Shown: positions 1 to 12,717, counted from the first letter of the stretch. The stretch is 64,000 nucleotides of DNA from Batillaria attramentaria (GCA_018292915.2 JACVVK020000342.1:498501-562500); one strand, 5' to 3'. Made by a program: numbers and translations. Notes: generated by a model from the letters alone, not told the origin.

Positions 1-159
1 GGGAAACGGCCCAAGCGTCATAGATTGTGTAGGCGCTTATACCCTTTTTTTCTAAATGATGGGGTTCCTTTAAGGCCACCTCACTGACTGACTAGCTGTT
101 TTTAACTTGACAGACACCACAATCAGGACGCGGATGCTTCACATTCCAGCCTGCCATAT

Positions 160-502
160 CAAGTTTTTGAAAACGTTTCGTCACGTGGACGTCAACAGGA
201 AGCACTGGTTCGTATCACCACTGTAGTTGTCAGGGACGGAGGATATTAAGTACCTTAAACAACAACAACAACGTATTGTACGAAACTGATTTTGAAATCC
301 TTGGTCAGACCAACGTCACTGAAAGGACACTGTACTGGTTCGTATCACCACTGTAGTCAGAGACGGAGGATATTAAGTAACTTAAACAACAACAACAACA
401 ACAACAACAAAAAACCCGCATTTTACGAAACTGATTTTGAAAACGTTGGTCGCACCAACGTTATAGGACACCGTGTACTGGTTCGTATCACCACTGTAGT
501 TT
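160..502. repeat. tandem repeat, about 130-145 bp period
   Basis: The block ctggttcgtatcaccactg recurs at about 204, 335 and 478. Between the copies are a GACGGAGGATATTAAGTA block, an (AAC)n stretch of varying length and a block reading acgaaactgattttgaaa. The two full units differ mainly in the length of the AAC run. There is no coding signal. Confidence 0.8.
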
Positions 503-529
503 TCAACAAATGAAGCTATCAAGTAATGG

Positions 530-559
530 GTTGCTTGCAAGGCGTTAAGCCCTAACTAA
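530..559 (+). mobile_element. 30-bp copy of the short GGCGTTAAGCCC retroposon, with 14-bp TSD
   Basis: The segment ends in ggcgttaagccctaactaa and is flanked by a perfect direct repeat, ctatcaagtaatgg, at 516-529 and 560-573. A direct repeat of this kind around a segment shared with three other sites is the mark of target-primed reverse transcription. This is the shortest of the four copies and lacks the GCCGCG 5' part seen in the others. Confidence 0.75.
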
Positions 560-573
560 CTATCAAGTAATGG

Positions 574-1284
574 CCGGAAAAGTTTGGTGTCAGTACTGTC
601 TGAAGTCAGTACGAGCTGACGAGGAAAAAAACCGAACTCTTCACGACGGTGATATGATCCCTCTTCAGTTTCAAGTTACCCAGACTGTCACGGGTAGCCG
701 AAGTGCTCAAAATAAGCCGGTGCTTGTCCGGATGAGGACAAAATTTGCGTCACTACTGCACTGCGGGAGTGTATATGTATAGTGACGCCGCTGAGATTAT
801 ATAGGTCGCCCTCTGGGACCATCTGCATCTCGTGTAGATGACTTGAACTACGACCCTACGCATAGCGACTGCAACATTGCCACGAGGCGTCCCTAACCCG
901 AGCACTAAACCCCTACGGGCCCAGCTGAGCCGCCGTAGTGACAAGTCTCCGTTTAAAGAGAACAGATACATACGTGTACCACTGGACTACGAGTATAAAT
1001 GTGCTTGCGGAGAATCTGAGGGACATGTGTGTTTTTTGAGAGAGAGAGAGAGAGAGAGAGAGAGTTCCATTGCACCACGGAACTGTTTCGAGCAGTTCCA
1101 TTGCGCCAAGGAACCCGGCGTTTCCTGTGACTGTATAACTGGATCTGTTTGTGTAACATATCCATCGCAGACAAGGATTCATCAAATCAGCGGTCCCCAA
1201 GTCTGACTGGACCGAATCGTGTTCAGTTGGACTGTTCGCCTGTTGCCTTAGGATAGCTGCCCCCCCCCCCATAACCTACCCCTT
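574..1284. other. unannotated stretch with a (GA)n run
   Basis: A (GA)n microsatellite lies at about 1039-1065. The remaining sequence has short open frames on both strands, but they have no recognisable domain and no convincing splice sites. Confidence 0.5.
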
Positions 1285-1346
1285 GAGGCCGTGTCGACTC
1301 ACTTTATGGCGGGGACGTTAAACCCCAGCTTACCTACCTACCTACC
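1285..1346 (+). mobile_element. possible SINE 3' end with (CTAC)n tail
   Basis: The string ggcggggacgttaaacccca followed by a tetranucleotide tail (tacctacctacc) resembles the GGACGTTAAAC terminus of SINE family 1 in this window. The upstream tRNA-like part is absent. It may be a truncated or related element, and no clear target duplication was found. Confidence 0.35.
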
Positions 1347-1531
1347 AATCAGAGGGACCTATTTCATTTGACGTTGCACGCTTCGTGTACGCAAGACTGT
1401 GCACAGTCCGTTCAGGCAAGCCGCCTTGATGGAGAGAACAGGTGAACTACGGCACAACACCACTGACGACAAGAACAAAACACACAACACCAAAACACAG
1501 CATCTCCACCATCAACAGCAAGGTCACCTAC

Positions 1532-1746
1532 CCTGTGGTGTCCCCAAGGCGTCGACTAGCTGCTTCTGCCGACGACAGAAAGGAGTCCTTTCCTAGCGTG
1601 TCCCCGGAGTGTTGCGTCAAGGTGTAGCTCTGCCCTGCCTCCCCGGCCACCTCCCCCTCCCTCTCCCCCTCCCCCGGGGGGTACGGGTACATGTGACACA
1701 GGTCATTCAGAAGCAGGTCTAGGTCATTGGCGATGTTGGTGAGCAT
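1532..1746 (-). CDS. candidate internal coding exon, protein not recognised
   Basis: The minus strand has a good acceptor (tgtctcttttcag before position 1746) and a good donor (CACAGG|GTAGGT, with the intron starting at 1531). Between them are 215 nt, 71 codons plus 2 nt, open in one frame. That frame meets a TAG stop inside the donor sequence, as expected if the intron is removed. The peptide begins MLTNIANDLDLLLNDLC, probably a short helix. An acidic Gly/Glu-rich stretch follows, then SGDTLGKDSFLSSAEAA. The composition is complex and unlike the microsatellite-driven frames around it. The FLSSAE segment loosely resembles a phospho-FFAT-type core, but I would not name a family from that. Its incoming phase is 0, which matches the outgoing phase of the candidate exons at 52,562 and 56,597. 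A (GA)n tract starts about 60 bp upstream in the presumed intron. Confidence 0.5.
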
Positions 1747-1803
1747 CTGAAAAGAGACAAGAAAAGGTTTATTTACGGAATGTTTCATTGTATGTGTGCG
1801 TTT

Positions 1804-1808
<5 letters not shown>

Positions 1809-1888
<80 letters not shown>

Positions 1889-1980
1889 ACTGACTGACTG
1901 ACTGAAACTTTATTTTCCAAGGATGAGAACATAGACGCACAGGTCTCTCTTACTGTCTGTCCTTGACGCGCGCGCGCGCG

Positions 1981-2046
<66 letters not shown>
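1809..2046. repeat. (GA)n, (ACTG)n and (CG)n(CA)n(GA)n microsatellites
   Basis: A GA run from 1809 to 1884 leads into ACTG repeats to about 1904. A second compound tract, (CG)n then (CA)n then (GA)n, lies at about 1967-2046. The Ser-Leu-rich frames here are translations of the repeat. Confidence 0.97.
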
Positions 2047-2048
<2 letters not shown>

Positions 2049-2979
2049 AAAACAAGACAAGATTGTAAACGTATCAACAGCAGATATATCAATACATTAA
2101 AAAACAAACAAAAAACAAAAAAACAACAACCAGCATGTATTTACCAATGCTGGGCCAACTACGATCACACAAAAGAAGAACGAAGCGGATTCATCATTTA
2201 TACACCAAACACACCATCATTGTGTCCAATGAAGTACAATTAGCATTTTACTTCGGCCAGCGAAACCCTTCATCGGCAATACCATGCTTACAAAGCAAAC
2301 GCAAGGCCTTGCCATAACCTATGAAAACACCTATCACTGAAACAACAACGAAGTGTGTGTGTGGGGGGGGGGGGGAGGGGGGAGGGGGTGTGCGGAGGGG
2401 GGGAGGGGGAGGGTGGTTTTGGTGGTGGTTAACATTTGCTCCAGTCAGACGACACAAACGGACTTCAAAGGCGTGTAGAAAAGTAAAACCGCAATAAAAG
2501 TTTAAACGCTGCCTCTGTGTGTGTTCTAAAAGCCCCATTTAACCAGGTGCTTGCTCGTAAAAAAACAAAACAAAACAGAAAGCTAAACTTGACAAGTAAC
2601 TCTGACTATCCCTCTCGCTGCATACTATTCATTCTTTAAAAAAAAAGAAGGTTAACTGAGAACAGCCTTGACAGAAACGACAATACGCAGAAGTAAAAAT
2701 CTTATCTGATATTCCCGGCATCAGAAAAAGTCTCGGTTTAGATCGCACTTTCGGGTAACAACTTTCTATCGCTTTCTGGCACGAATGAACGATCTTTATT
2801 TCCACAATGGAAAAGATTAGACATACAATCACAAGTTCCGACGAAGGTTGCTTTCACGTAAAGCCATATGCATTGTAGTAAGTAATGCGTTTGTCGCGGC
2901 CTGGATGATAAACGGTCTCTTTCGTCGTATCACGCCGACAAACTGAAGCCGTCCGTTGGAAACACTCTGTGCAACTCAT
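2047..2979. other. unannotated stretch with a G-rich tract
   Basis: A G-rich low-complexity tract occupies about 2358-2415 and could form G-quadruplexes on the plus strand. I see no gene, tRNA or recognised repeat in the remainder. Confidence 0.5.
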
Positions 2980-3035
2980 GATAAGCCGCGAAATAGTCTT
3001 TGTTGCTTGCGCGGCGTTAAGCCCTAACTAACTAA
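2980..3035 (+). mobile_element. about 56-bp GGCGTTAAGCCC retroposon copy, degraded TSD
   Basis: The copy starts near gccgcgaaatag, passes through ttgcgcggcgttaagcccta and ends in an (AACT)n tail. The flanks ctgtgcaactcat (2967-2979) and ctgtgctgctcat (3036-3048) match at 11 of 13 positions and are probably an aged target-site duplication. GCCGCG near the 5' end can pair with CGCGGC before the tail. Confidence 0.65.
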
Positions 3036-3048
3036 CTGTGCTGCTCAT

Positions 3049-4084
3049 TCCTCTGGTACAGACAATACAATCTAAAGACCACGCACGAATACAGCCAAGG
3101 AACTTTAACAAGACCGAAACTCTATTTGTCCATCTGAAGCAAACTTTGTCCATCGAAAGAATCGAACAAATACACACCTGTCGATCCACAAAGACGAATA
3201 AAAACTCCGACTGCAATTCCGGGAAAAAAGTAAAAAAAACAAAAAAAAAACAAAACTGTGCTACTCAAATCTGAAAATGGAAACACTTGGTGCTACTGTT
3301 TAGAAACGCTCGGTCCGGGTGGTGCTACTTTTGGAGCGGAGTGGCACCGGAAACACTCGCGTCTGTTTCGACTTCACCCCGTGTCAAACCGTTACGTAAA
3401 GCAACCGCAAAGAAAGGCAACACTTGGTCTGATAAACTACACCCGCAAAACCGCAACACAGTCGTAACCTCGTCTGCACCTGAGAGCGAACTTCAGCTAA
3501 ACCCATCAGTGTGTGTGTGTGTGTTGAGTCCAGGTACATGTAATGCGATACGGCTATCAGTGGAACCCCCCTACAGTCTGGGCAAACGTTCCACATAGTC
3601 CGGTTGCAAGGAACAAATCCATCAGTGTTGTGGACACGTCACTTCGCAGTCACATACACCGAACCACGGATAGTCAGTCAGTCCCGCTTAAAATAACAGT
3701 AAACACGTCAGTTGAATGGAGGGGGAACTGCCACTTACAAACCTGTTAGGCTGTTGGCAAAAAAAGAGCGATACTCCATTTGAGTATGGTTGTAATGTGC
3801 TCATGTCCAGTGTGTGAGAGAATGAGTGTGATTCACATGAGCGTGCGTGTTGGGTTCTGTTCGCGGTAAAGCGCCAATACGTACAATACTTATTATTATT
3901 ATGGAAGCCGTTTTCGTAACTTTGTGGTATCTAGTATTAGAGAACTACGGCTTTCTTTGAGCGCGATGCTTTTTTTGTACGACTAGTGCACTGCGTATGC
4001 CGGGGTAGGAATAGATCAACCCAGTCAGCGGCTTCGCTCCAAAAGCTAGCCTTAGAGGCAACATTACTGCGAGGCGAAGGTTCC
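3049..4084. other. unannotated stretch with one dispersed-repeat fragment
   Basis: Positions 3270-3345 (aaacacttggtgctact and ggtggtgctacttttg) match 9855-9958, and a piece of the same repeat (gttggaaacactctgtgc) lies near 2956-2973. Short (TG)n is at 3509-3522. No coding signal is seen. Confidence 0.5.
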
Positions 4085-4099
4085 CTTTATACAAACTTG

Positions 4100-4149
4100 C
4101 CGCGAATTAGCCTTTGTCGCTTGCGCGGCGTTAAGCCCTAAATAACTAA
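4100..4149 (+). mobile_element. 50-bp GGCGTTAAGCCC retroposon copy with 15-bp TSD
   Basis: The copy runs from ccgcgaattagcctttg through gcgcggcgttaagcccta to an AACTAA tail. It is flanked by ctttatacaaacttg (4085-4099) and ctttatataaacttg (4150-4164), which match at 14 of 15 positions. This is the best-preserved full copy of the short element. Confidence 0.8.
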
Positions 4150-4164
4150 CTTTATATAAACTTG

Positions 4165-6128
4165 TCTGGCACAACAACGTTGAGGTAAACTTTTCAACGA
4201 ATGTGCTTAACTCCTTGCCTCAAAACAGTCAGTTACGTCAAGACATAACACAACAGACCAACGCTAGGCCTCGAGTCGCGGTAATATGTAGTCAGTGCCC
4301 CAAGGCTAGCTTTTGAAACGGAGCTGTTGACTGGGCTGGTCTATTTTTAGACATACAAGTTTCAAGTTTATTTCAGGACCCCATTGGGGCATGTGAAGAA
4401 AACAAACAACAACAAAAAAGCCACACATAACAAACAGCAAACAACGAAAACAAAATACAGACCGGAGGAAAGAAAGAAAAATACAACGTACACAGAAAAA
4501 AACCCCTGAAAAATACACACATAATTATATATATATAAGATGACGGGAAAAATGAAAAACAGGTGGGAAGAAAAAGGTGGGGGGAAAGGGAGACAGGAGA
4601 AAAAGAAGAAAAAAAGAAAAGAAGAAAGTTTGTACATACGCAACATAGTAGTCGTACAAGAAAAGCACAGCGCGTTAAAGAAATACGTCACAGAAATTTC
4701 TCTAATACTAGATGCCGTAAGGTTAATAACACCCAAATGAAAGATCACCTCTTTCTGCAAACAACCATAGAGCTTCGCACACGGCCGCATTTCTTCTCCT
4801 CCAATCAACGCGCATACTGTTATTTTAAGATCAGCTTCAAATACATGTTCGCCGAGCCCACGATACTTTTAGTTCTGTGTACGGACAGACAGAACTAACG
4901 CAGAATGAAGCAGTTGTTACGTTTTGTGACGTTTCACGTGCACTGAACCAATGCCGGCTGCACCACAGAGAATAATTACGCCGGAACTGCAATTTGTGGA
5001 AACAAACGATCAATGACATATCCCCCATATCTCACACTGTAGGGAGGAATGCGTCATTTCTCTTTTGTGGCAGGTACCCGGTGTGTTTATGATCTGCCAA
5101 CGATCGAGATTCAAACCCAGGAAATCCTGCTGTGTTCAGCTGCTGGTGTCCGTTACATGAGTTTTTCGTTCGCGCTTTGTTGGCATAATATTGAATAGCG
5201 CGTCTATTGATGTTTTACAAATCAATTCACATCAACTACCGCGTAAAAACCAAATACCGTAACAGAATATTATACTCTGATAACAAACACCTCTCTTAAA
5301 AGTATGCAGTGTGTGTAGCGAGCGCCGGTAGACGTCTGTATAAAAAAAAATGTTATGATATGCTTGCAACAAGGCCAATATAAAAACGCTCGGTGACACG
5401 CGGCTACCAAAACAATCCAGACATTTTGACACAATGACAAGGCACGCGGATGCTGCCAACTGGGCCCATAATATGAATGTATTTTTCTAATAGATGGGAC
5501 AGGACCTGGTTTGGTAATAAGTAATTTGTTGCTGACGTCAGCTGTATGAAACCTACGACCTGTGCGCCATGTCTGGCTACGATGATAGACTGTGATGTTC
5601 TGTGTGAGAAAACTGAGACGACGGCCATACAAAAGTTGCTGTGAATATACAAACAAAAGAACAGAATGGTTCGCATTTCACAGTCAAAATTACGTAACTG
5701 TTACCTACGCGTGTCCTACCCCCTCCTCTCCCCTTAAAATGAATTTAGGCTAGTCGAGCAGTTTCACTCTATACTTAAGGCCTTGCCCTTGCTCTCAAAG
5801 GCGGTTAATCCAATTCACTCCGGCGCGTGATCAAAAGCGAGAGAAATAACGGCTCCAGTCACCTGCAGGATGCTATCAAAGGTAGCCATCTGGATTGGGC
5901 GCCCGAAGCTCCTTCAGACGGTGAGTAGTGGGGTCCGATCACTGATAAGATGACCCGCATTGCCTCGGCTCCATAATGTAACCGTAACTGTCCACAACGC
6001 CTTCAGCCCCGACCCAACACCGTCGTCCACCTCCGCCTTCCGCTGTCGTAATGTTGGGACACCCGAGTGATACTTCATCGGCTTGGAGTGGCTGCAGGTC
6101 CTTGATTCGCTCACAATCCGCACTCCCA
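4165..6128. other. unannotated stretch
   Basis: It contains purine-rich sequence at about 4560-4630 and short (TA)n at about 4525-4537. Short open frames exist on both strands, but none has recognisable domains or strong splice signals. Confidence 0.5.
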
Positions 6129-7015
6129 AACAATCATCCATGGCTAAAGGACAGTTCACAGACCTCCGTGTGTTTGTGCACTCTGCTCTTAATTATTCCA
6201 AATTTTCGTACGTAGTATAGCTAGTCAGTGGCGGCGGCCGTGCGCAATGGGCAATGGTCGACAGTCAAAACACGGTGGACGCTAACTTAACTACCGTAAC
6301 AGTAGTTCTGACTTCACCCATGGTTAATGGAGAGTTCATACACCTCCGTGTGTGTTGTGCACTCTGCTCTTAACTAAAGTAATCCAGACTTGTATGGCTA
6401 GTGGCTGCCGTGCGCAGTGGGAAATGGTCGACAGTCAAAACACGGTAGATGGTTAATCAGCGAATAAAAGCGACACTTGTAACCACTTCGCAGTCATTAC
6501 CGTTTCCGTTTCTTTCTGGTTAATCAGCGATCAAAACAGAACTGCTGACTGCACAACAATCATCCGCAGCTAAAGGAGAGTTCGCAGATCGCTGTATGTT
6601 TGTGCACGCTACTGCTCTAAGGTACTCCAAACTTCCCCATAAGCTGTATAGCCGAACGGCTGGTGGCGCGGCTGCCGTGCACAATAGGTAATGGTGGACA
6701 GTCACGTCAGTGGACGGTTAAAAAAAACCAACCGACCATTAAAGGAAATTTGACTGCAAAACAATCACCCACGGCAACAGAAGTTCACGGAGCGCCGTGT
6801 GTATAACACTCTGCTATAAAGTTCTCCAGCCTGCCCCCTAAATTGTAAGTAGTATAGCTGATGGCGGTCTTAACTGATGGTTAATCACCGATCATAACAG
6901 AACTTCTGACTTCAACACAATCATCCACGGCTAATGGAGAGTTCACAGACCACCGTGTGCGTGTGCACTCTGAGCAGTGTCCCTGAACGTATCGTGTAGC
7001 TAGCGACCTGTCGTG
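6129..7015. repeat. diverged tandem array, about 160-240 bp units
   Basis: Five diverged units begin near 6129, 6317, 6555, 6760 and 6917. Each has a form of aatcatccacggctaa, then gagttcacaga, a CCGTGTGTGT and CACTCTGCTCT block, GTATAGCTAG, a GCCGTGCGCAATGG block and ggttaatcagcgat. Units differ by many substitutions and indels, so the array is old. Confidence 0.8.
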
Positions 7016-7329
7016 CCGTGCCGTACCGCGGCACACTCAGAGACTGGGCAATGAGCGAGACAGTCACAACACAACGGCTGGGGCGTTTAATAAACGATAT
7101 GCAAAAACGTCAAGTTCAACAACCCCCCAGTCTTTTTGTTGTACGTAGTGTAACTGTTGATCGAGCCCGTCTCAGTTTCCGCCGGCAGGACAAATCTCTC
7201 CCCTACGCCGAGGTATTGACCCGACGAACCAGCGCCGGTTATAACACATGTATGAGAAGCCAGACAGGTGCAGAGTGCCCCCCTCCGTCCGTCCAGGTGA
7301 GCAGATAGGTCGAGTCGAGGTGAAGTTGG

Positions 7330-8700
7330 CTGCGACAGAAGGCTGGAGGTCCAGTCGGTGGGAGAACTGACACGCAGACATGTAAGCAGTATTCCGTCTG
7401 GCCAACACATGCAGCTGTGATCACAATACGTAAATCTACACCGTCTGCACGATAAGTGTAACTCAGTGAAGTGCACGTAAACTTGGCAGACCGAAAGCAG
7501 ACAGGTAGGTAGAGAGACTGCCACACCAAACACACAGAAATTTCTCCTGAGTACTGACACGACGAATCAGTGTACTATACTGATCGCGGCAATAGATCAG
7601 TCCACACCGTCTGCACGGTAAGTCAGTGTCGAAGTGCTCAAGAACTTGGCAGCCCGGAAGCAGACAGGTAGGTAGAGAGACTGCGACACCAAACACACAG
7701 AAATTTCTCCTGAGTACTGACACGACGAATCAGTGTACTATACTGATCGCGGCAATAGATCAGTCCACACCGCCTGCACGGTAAGTCAGTGTCGAAGTGC
7801 TCACTGAAGAACTTGGCAGCCCGGAAGCAGACAGGTAGAGGTAGGTGAAAAGACCTACACTGAACTGTAAGCAAGACTGTAACACCGAGACACAGAAGTT
7901 ACTCCAGCTACAGTCTCACGTCACTGTACTACATGTATATTGATCGCAACATGATAGGTGAATCTACACCATCTACACGATAAGTGTAAAGTTGAGACTG
8001 CACAGTTTAAGAACTGGCCAGACCGAAGTGAGCAGACAGATACACTGAGGCTGGTCACCCCACTAGTGACACTACACTACACGGAAGTTACTCTACAGTC
8101 TCATATTTTCTTGTACTAGACTGAATGCGACAGGCACATCTACACCGTCCGGTCGGCACGACAAGTGTAAGTGAAGTAGTCAAGAAAGCAGACAGCTCAG
8201 GTTGGTCAGTGGACCTACGCTACACAGCACTGCAACATTTGGACACAGAAGTTACAGCACACATCCCTCCACCTCACTGTATCCCGAGTACTGGCACGAA
8301 TGATACTATGTTGACCACAATACGTCTCAATGACGATAAGTGACGACATGCTCCTGGTAGGTGGACCTGCACTGCAGACGTGCACGACGATCCATTGCAA
8401 CACTGACTTTAGACACAGGTCACTCTACACCTCTCGGTCTCGCTGCCGGTATCCTGAGTACTGGCACGGATACTATGTTGATCACAACTTGATACAGTCT
8501 ACGTCGTCTCAATGACGATACGCCATGACGGCATGCACTTGGTAGGTAAATCTACACTACACTACACTGCAAGACTTAGACACAGAAGTTACCCTGCACT
8601 TCTCAGTCTCACTGTCAAGAGTACCGACACGACCATGCTATACTATACTGGGACACGAAACACCAACTGGCAAAGACCTACCCTCAACTGACGCCACCTA
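7330..8700. repeat. second tandem array, about 150-205 bp units
   Basis: The best pair of units starts at 7500 and 7663, with another boundary at 7830 (periods 163 and 167). They share gacaggtaggtagagagact, the block aaatttctcctgagtactga and cagtccacaccg. More diverged units flank them, with GACAG boundaries near 8035 and 8191 and weaker ones to about 8690. The unit is unrelated to the 6.1-7.0 kb array, although the two nearly abut. Confidence 0.85.
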
Positions 8701-9854
8701 ACACTCGACTCCCTGTCTCAGTGCTCTGACGCGCTGATGTATGCCTATTGTGGGTGTATTATTAAGGATCATTGCATCCTGACCCTTGACCCCTGCCTCG
8801 CTATACGCCGTGTGTCGCCGTCTAGTCAGCGGACAGCCGTGGTTAATCCGGCACCTAAATCCGCTGCTATCCAACCGGAAACAAAGAGTGCTTCACATAA
8901 CAAACGGCTGGTGACAGCGACAAAACTTCACTCTGTGTGTCAGTCAGTGTGTGTGTGTGTCTCGGTTTGTACCATGTCCGTCTGTCATTGTCGCTCTAAA
9001 CTTTCCTCTACTGACTGTCCTGTTTCTATTGTCGCTTCTCCAACAACCTAAACAGCTACGGAATTTTACTACTGTATTAGGAGAGGGAATGAGAGGGGAG
9101 AGAGGCCGGGAGGGGAGAGTGGGGGGGGGGGGCAGAGAGAGAGAGAGAGAGAGAGAGAGGAGTTGGACAAGGGAGGGGGAAGGGGAGGGGGTGGGGGTGA
9201 GGAGAAGCCAAGAAGGGAGAAAGAGGGGGGGGGGGTGGGGTGGCGGGGGTGGGGGGGGTGCAGTCAGTCGAGGAGGAAGAGAGGGGATTTAGAGCGTAGT
9301 TACAGTTACACCTGCCGTGTTTTTACTGGCCAGCGACCGTGCCTACCAGCCCCGTACTTTGTCTTACCTGGAATAGCAACACAGGAAAGCCCTAGTTGTG
9401 AGCGTCCTGACATTCTAGTCTCCATCCCCCCCCCCCCGCCATGCCCCCCCCCCCCCCCCATGGTCGGTTAATACTGCCTGCGCAACACTTGGCACAGACG
9501 AGCGAACGCGGCTTCCGGCGCATTAGTTACGGTCCACACCTGAGTGGCGAGGCCGACACCAAGACTCCGCCTGACATGATGAGACAGTCAGCGCGTGGAC
9601 CCAACTGAGCCCCACTCAGTGGCACTCACTACTACTACACGAGGGTGTAATCAAAATCAGTGGACGAGAGTGTTTCCGGTGCTGCTCTGCTTCAAGCATT
9701 TCGACGGTGATCAGATTCAGATTGCTGTCACGCAAAGACGTACGTTACGAGCACTGATGCGCACGTCAGTGTTTGTGTTGTTGTAACGTTAGTCAAAGTC
9801 GTTGTCTCTTTGATAAAGGCCCCCGCCTTTTGCAGTTTCATGCTGACAGACCGA
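8701..9854. other. unannotated stretch with G-rich low complexity
   Basis: Positions 9081-9260 are G/A-rich, with a (GA)n run at about 9135-9159 and long G runs to 9258. Poly-C tracts lie at 9427-9460. No gene was recognised. Confidence 0.5.
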
Positions 9855-9958
9855 AGTCGGTTGGAAACACTCGGTGCTGCTTAAATTTAGAAATGGAAAC
9901 ACTCGGTGCTACTGCTTGGAAACATCCTGTCCTGGCGGTGCTACTTTTGAAGCGAAGT
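9855..9958 (+). repeat. dispersed repeat, second copy at 3270-3345
   Basis: It shares ggaaacactcggtgctactg and ggcggtgctacttttgaagc with the 3.27 kb site. An extra partial unit (ttggaaacactcggtgctgc) stands at the 5' side. Origin unknown. Confidence 0.6.
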
Positions 9959-12489
9959 AATAATAATGATAATAATAAAATTCATTTGAATGTGACGCGC
10001 GGCCTGTCCCTCAGTGGAAGCTCCCGGCGCCATTAATTACGACAGCAGGTAAAAACAAGAGAAATCTGACAATTTGGACAAGTGTGCATTCTACTATATA
10101 CCAGTGAGGCTGTTCACCACTGACTGAAAACCGACATGTAACTCAGAAAATCAAAGCAGTAAGCCTTCACTTCGCGTCCCCACACTAGACAGTACAATCA
10201 GAAAAGAACATGTACTCAGCGGCGGAGAGATCAGGTATGCAAGACGCATCGACCCCTGCCGGTGCTTGCGGTAAGTCACGATGGATCCTCTACGCGGCCA
10301 TAGCGAAAGACCACTTTCTCCCTAGAAAACGCAGTCTTCAACCACACGTCTCAATGACTGATCCTAGCCAGCCAAGGCACAGCCCCCCGACAAGAAGAAT
10401 GCAGGTAAGGAAGAGGATCAAAGGCGAAGAGTTACGGAGACGAGACACGAAGTGTCCTGTTACGCCAGCCATCATCGCCCATTTACCACCAAGTAGACAA
10501 AGTTCACGGCTCTGTCCTTGTAGTTCCCAGCCGTTTCTCTCAGTGTTAACCGCCCGCCACCTGTAAATAGCGACATAAAGCGACTTGCCTCATCAGCAGA
10601 TAGCTAGCTGGCTTGTTACACACTTTTACAAGGCGTTCGGCAGTTTTAAAGGTCTGCAATCTCAGCAAAAAACCGGAAACATGGCGTTTTTTTTTTTGTT
10701 TTATTATTTTTTTTTTAAAACTGCGACTCCTTCGACTGTGCATAATTCAGGCAACTCTGTCATAGTTGCAGAGTTTTCAGCGCTACGGGGACCCTTATAA
10801 AACCAGAGCACGAGTGTACCGTGACGTTATTTGGCTTTTGGTCAGTAAGCGAGACATATCGCTACAGTGTCTAGCGGATGTTGAGTGCTGCGATCTTTCT
10901 CGCTCAGTGTCAAAACGCAAACAGAGCTGAGAAATCAGGCTGCCCTTGGCTTTTATTGGGGTTTCAGCTGTATGACTTTAATGTACTTACTGATAAATAC
11001 CCTACCCTTCGCCCTCTCTCTCAACAGTTACTGCTTAAAAACATAAACTGACCCCCTAACAGGTCAGGGTTTTTTGTTTTCCCCCTTGTCGGCAGTGCCA
11101 CGGCGACCAGAATGGATACTTCAGTAACTAAAGATTTCGTAGTGACTGACGATGAAACGGATCAGTCAGTCTATGCTTGTTCCGTAATGCGTACAATGAA
11201 CTGACAAGAAACAAAAGAGATAAACTTACTGACGTCAGCTCTACTAATACTCGTGTGAGGGTACCGGTGCACACACTGAGAACAAAAACAATCCACATGC
11301 TTGACAATAACACGCATGCGACGCCGGTGTACTCCGTGGACCCCCCAAAAAACAACAACAACAACAACAACAACAACAATAAAAACAGCAAAGCTACGTT
11401 ATAATGACAAACTTAGGCATTTTTTCTCTCCCAGGCCATACAGCTGTAATGATATCCAGTCTGCCACAGTGCGTACAGTCAGCACAGCTGCCTGCAACTA
11501 CTACAATATCATTTTGTTCGTGTACGCACCGGTGTATGCCAGTGAAGTTTATCACGGGTTACAAGGTCGGCTAGACGAGGCTTATCGCTGGTGGAATCTG
11601 ACGACTGGACTGCTGTATACAGTATACCGGCCGATACGTACAGCGACAGCTGCGTGTGTTGAGAGGTATCAGTACTTCAACACTGCAGACCATGGCATTA
11701 GCTTCTTTTTTTGTTGTTGTCTTTTTTTCACCTTTTTTTCTTTTTCTTTTCTTTTTGACTGGACTGAAATGGTGTTTTTTGTGGAAGAAGGGACTCGGAG
11801 TACTAGGTAAAGCACAGCTTTCAGTGTCAACCATAGTTTTCAGCCTGACGTCCATGTGACGTCTACAGTAATGTCCAAATTAACACTCTACACTACACAC
11901 CTGCCTCAGTGCGGAATCGTCGGATCTGGGCGGGAGACCAAACGACCTGATTGGCCCTATTCATGTCAACACCTGTCACTCCAGTCGCCACTAGCAGTGA
12001 CATGGCTTAGGTACGATGACCGGTCCTCTGGAGGTCAGGTGGACAACAGAGCTATATAGGCCTTGTCCCGGCCTTGGCACGTGTAGCTGTAGATTTGGTT
12101 GCTGGTCGGAAAAGACCATACGCGCTCCATTCCCATCTCTGAGAAGTCCGCTCCCGCATGGCATCGTGTTTCAAACTGTTTTAAAGTATCGCCGGGTCTG
12201 GTTTACAAGTAACGGCCCTATCACGCACTTTCAGGGCTGAAATATGCAGTAGAGTTTACCAGAGACATTGCAGTAAAAGGTTCGTGTACGGTCTCTGAGT
12301 TCAGTTCACTGACGTTCGAGCCTGAGTCCTTCAGTGATCGAATTCGTTAGGACAGGGAGTCCACTAGCGACTGCAGGATAGTCTCCAACAAGCCGAGGGT
12401 TCCCTCCCTATCTCTCTTCTTTCTATCTGTATCGCTGAAAGTACCTTCTGAAACGGAACCACCGAAGTCTCCCCAGCACCCTGGCATCG
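9959..12489. other. unannotated stretch
   Basis: Contains (AAC)n at about 11,355-11,381, poly-T at 10,686-10,720 and a T/C-rich tract at 11,704-11,756. An open frame from 10,210 has two GTAAG-type sites, but nothing identifies it as an exon. Confidence 0.5.
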
Positions 12490-12503
12490 CCTATGAAACT
12501 GTT

Positions 12504-12703
12504 CCGGGGTGGGTGGGTGTTTTTTTTTGGGGGGGGGGGGAGGGGGGTTAACGTCCTTTTCCACCACATACGGGTGATATCAAAGACAGGGCAACGATTA
12601 AAAAAAAGCCAGCATAAATATTTCAGTGGCACCAACCAGGATACGAACTCACGACCCGAGCATTAGAAGTCCAACGCTCTACCATTCGGCCACCCCGGCT
12701 CCT
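12504..12703 (-). mobile_element. SINE family 1, full-length copy with 14-bp TSD
   Basis: Read on the minus strand it has a tRNA-like head with an A box and a B box, the block TTTGATATCACCC and the terminus tggaaaaggacgttaac with a G/C-rich tail. The flanks cctatgaaactgtt at 12,490-12,503 and 12,704-12,717 are identical, so the borders are well set. The 3' tail has become a long G run on the plus strand. Confidence 0.9.
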
Positions 12704-12717
12704 CCTATGAAACTGTT

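Noticed and set aside
1528..2055. Long Ser-Leu-rich minus-strand frame
   Set aside because: Most of it is translated (GA)n; only the 1,532-1,746 part, bounded by splice sites, looks like real coding sequence.
10210..10566. Plus-strand frame of 118 codons with GTAAG-type donors near 10,271 and 10,407
   Set aside because: No acceptor, no recognisable protein and ordinary composition for random sequence of this length.
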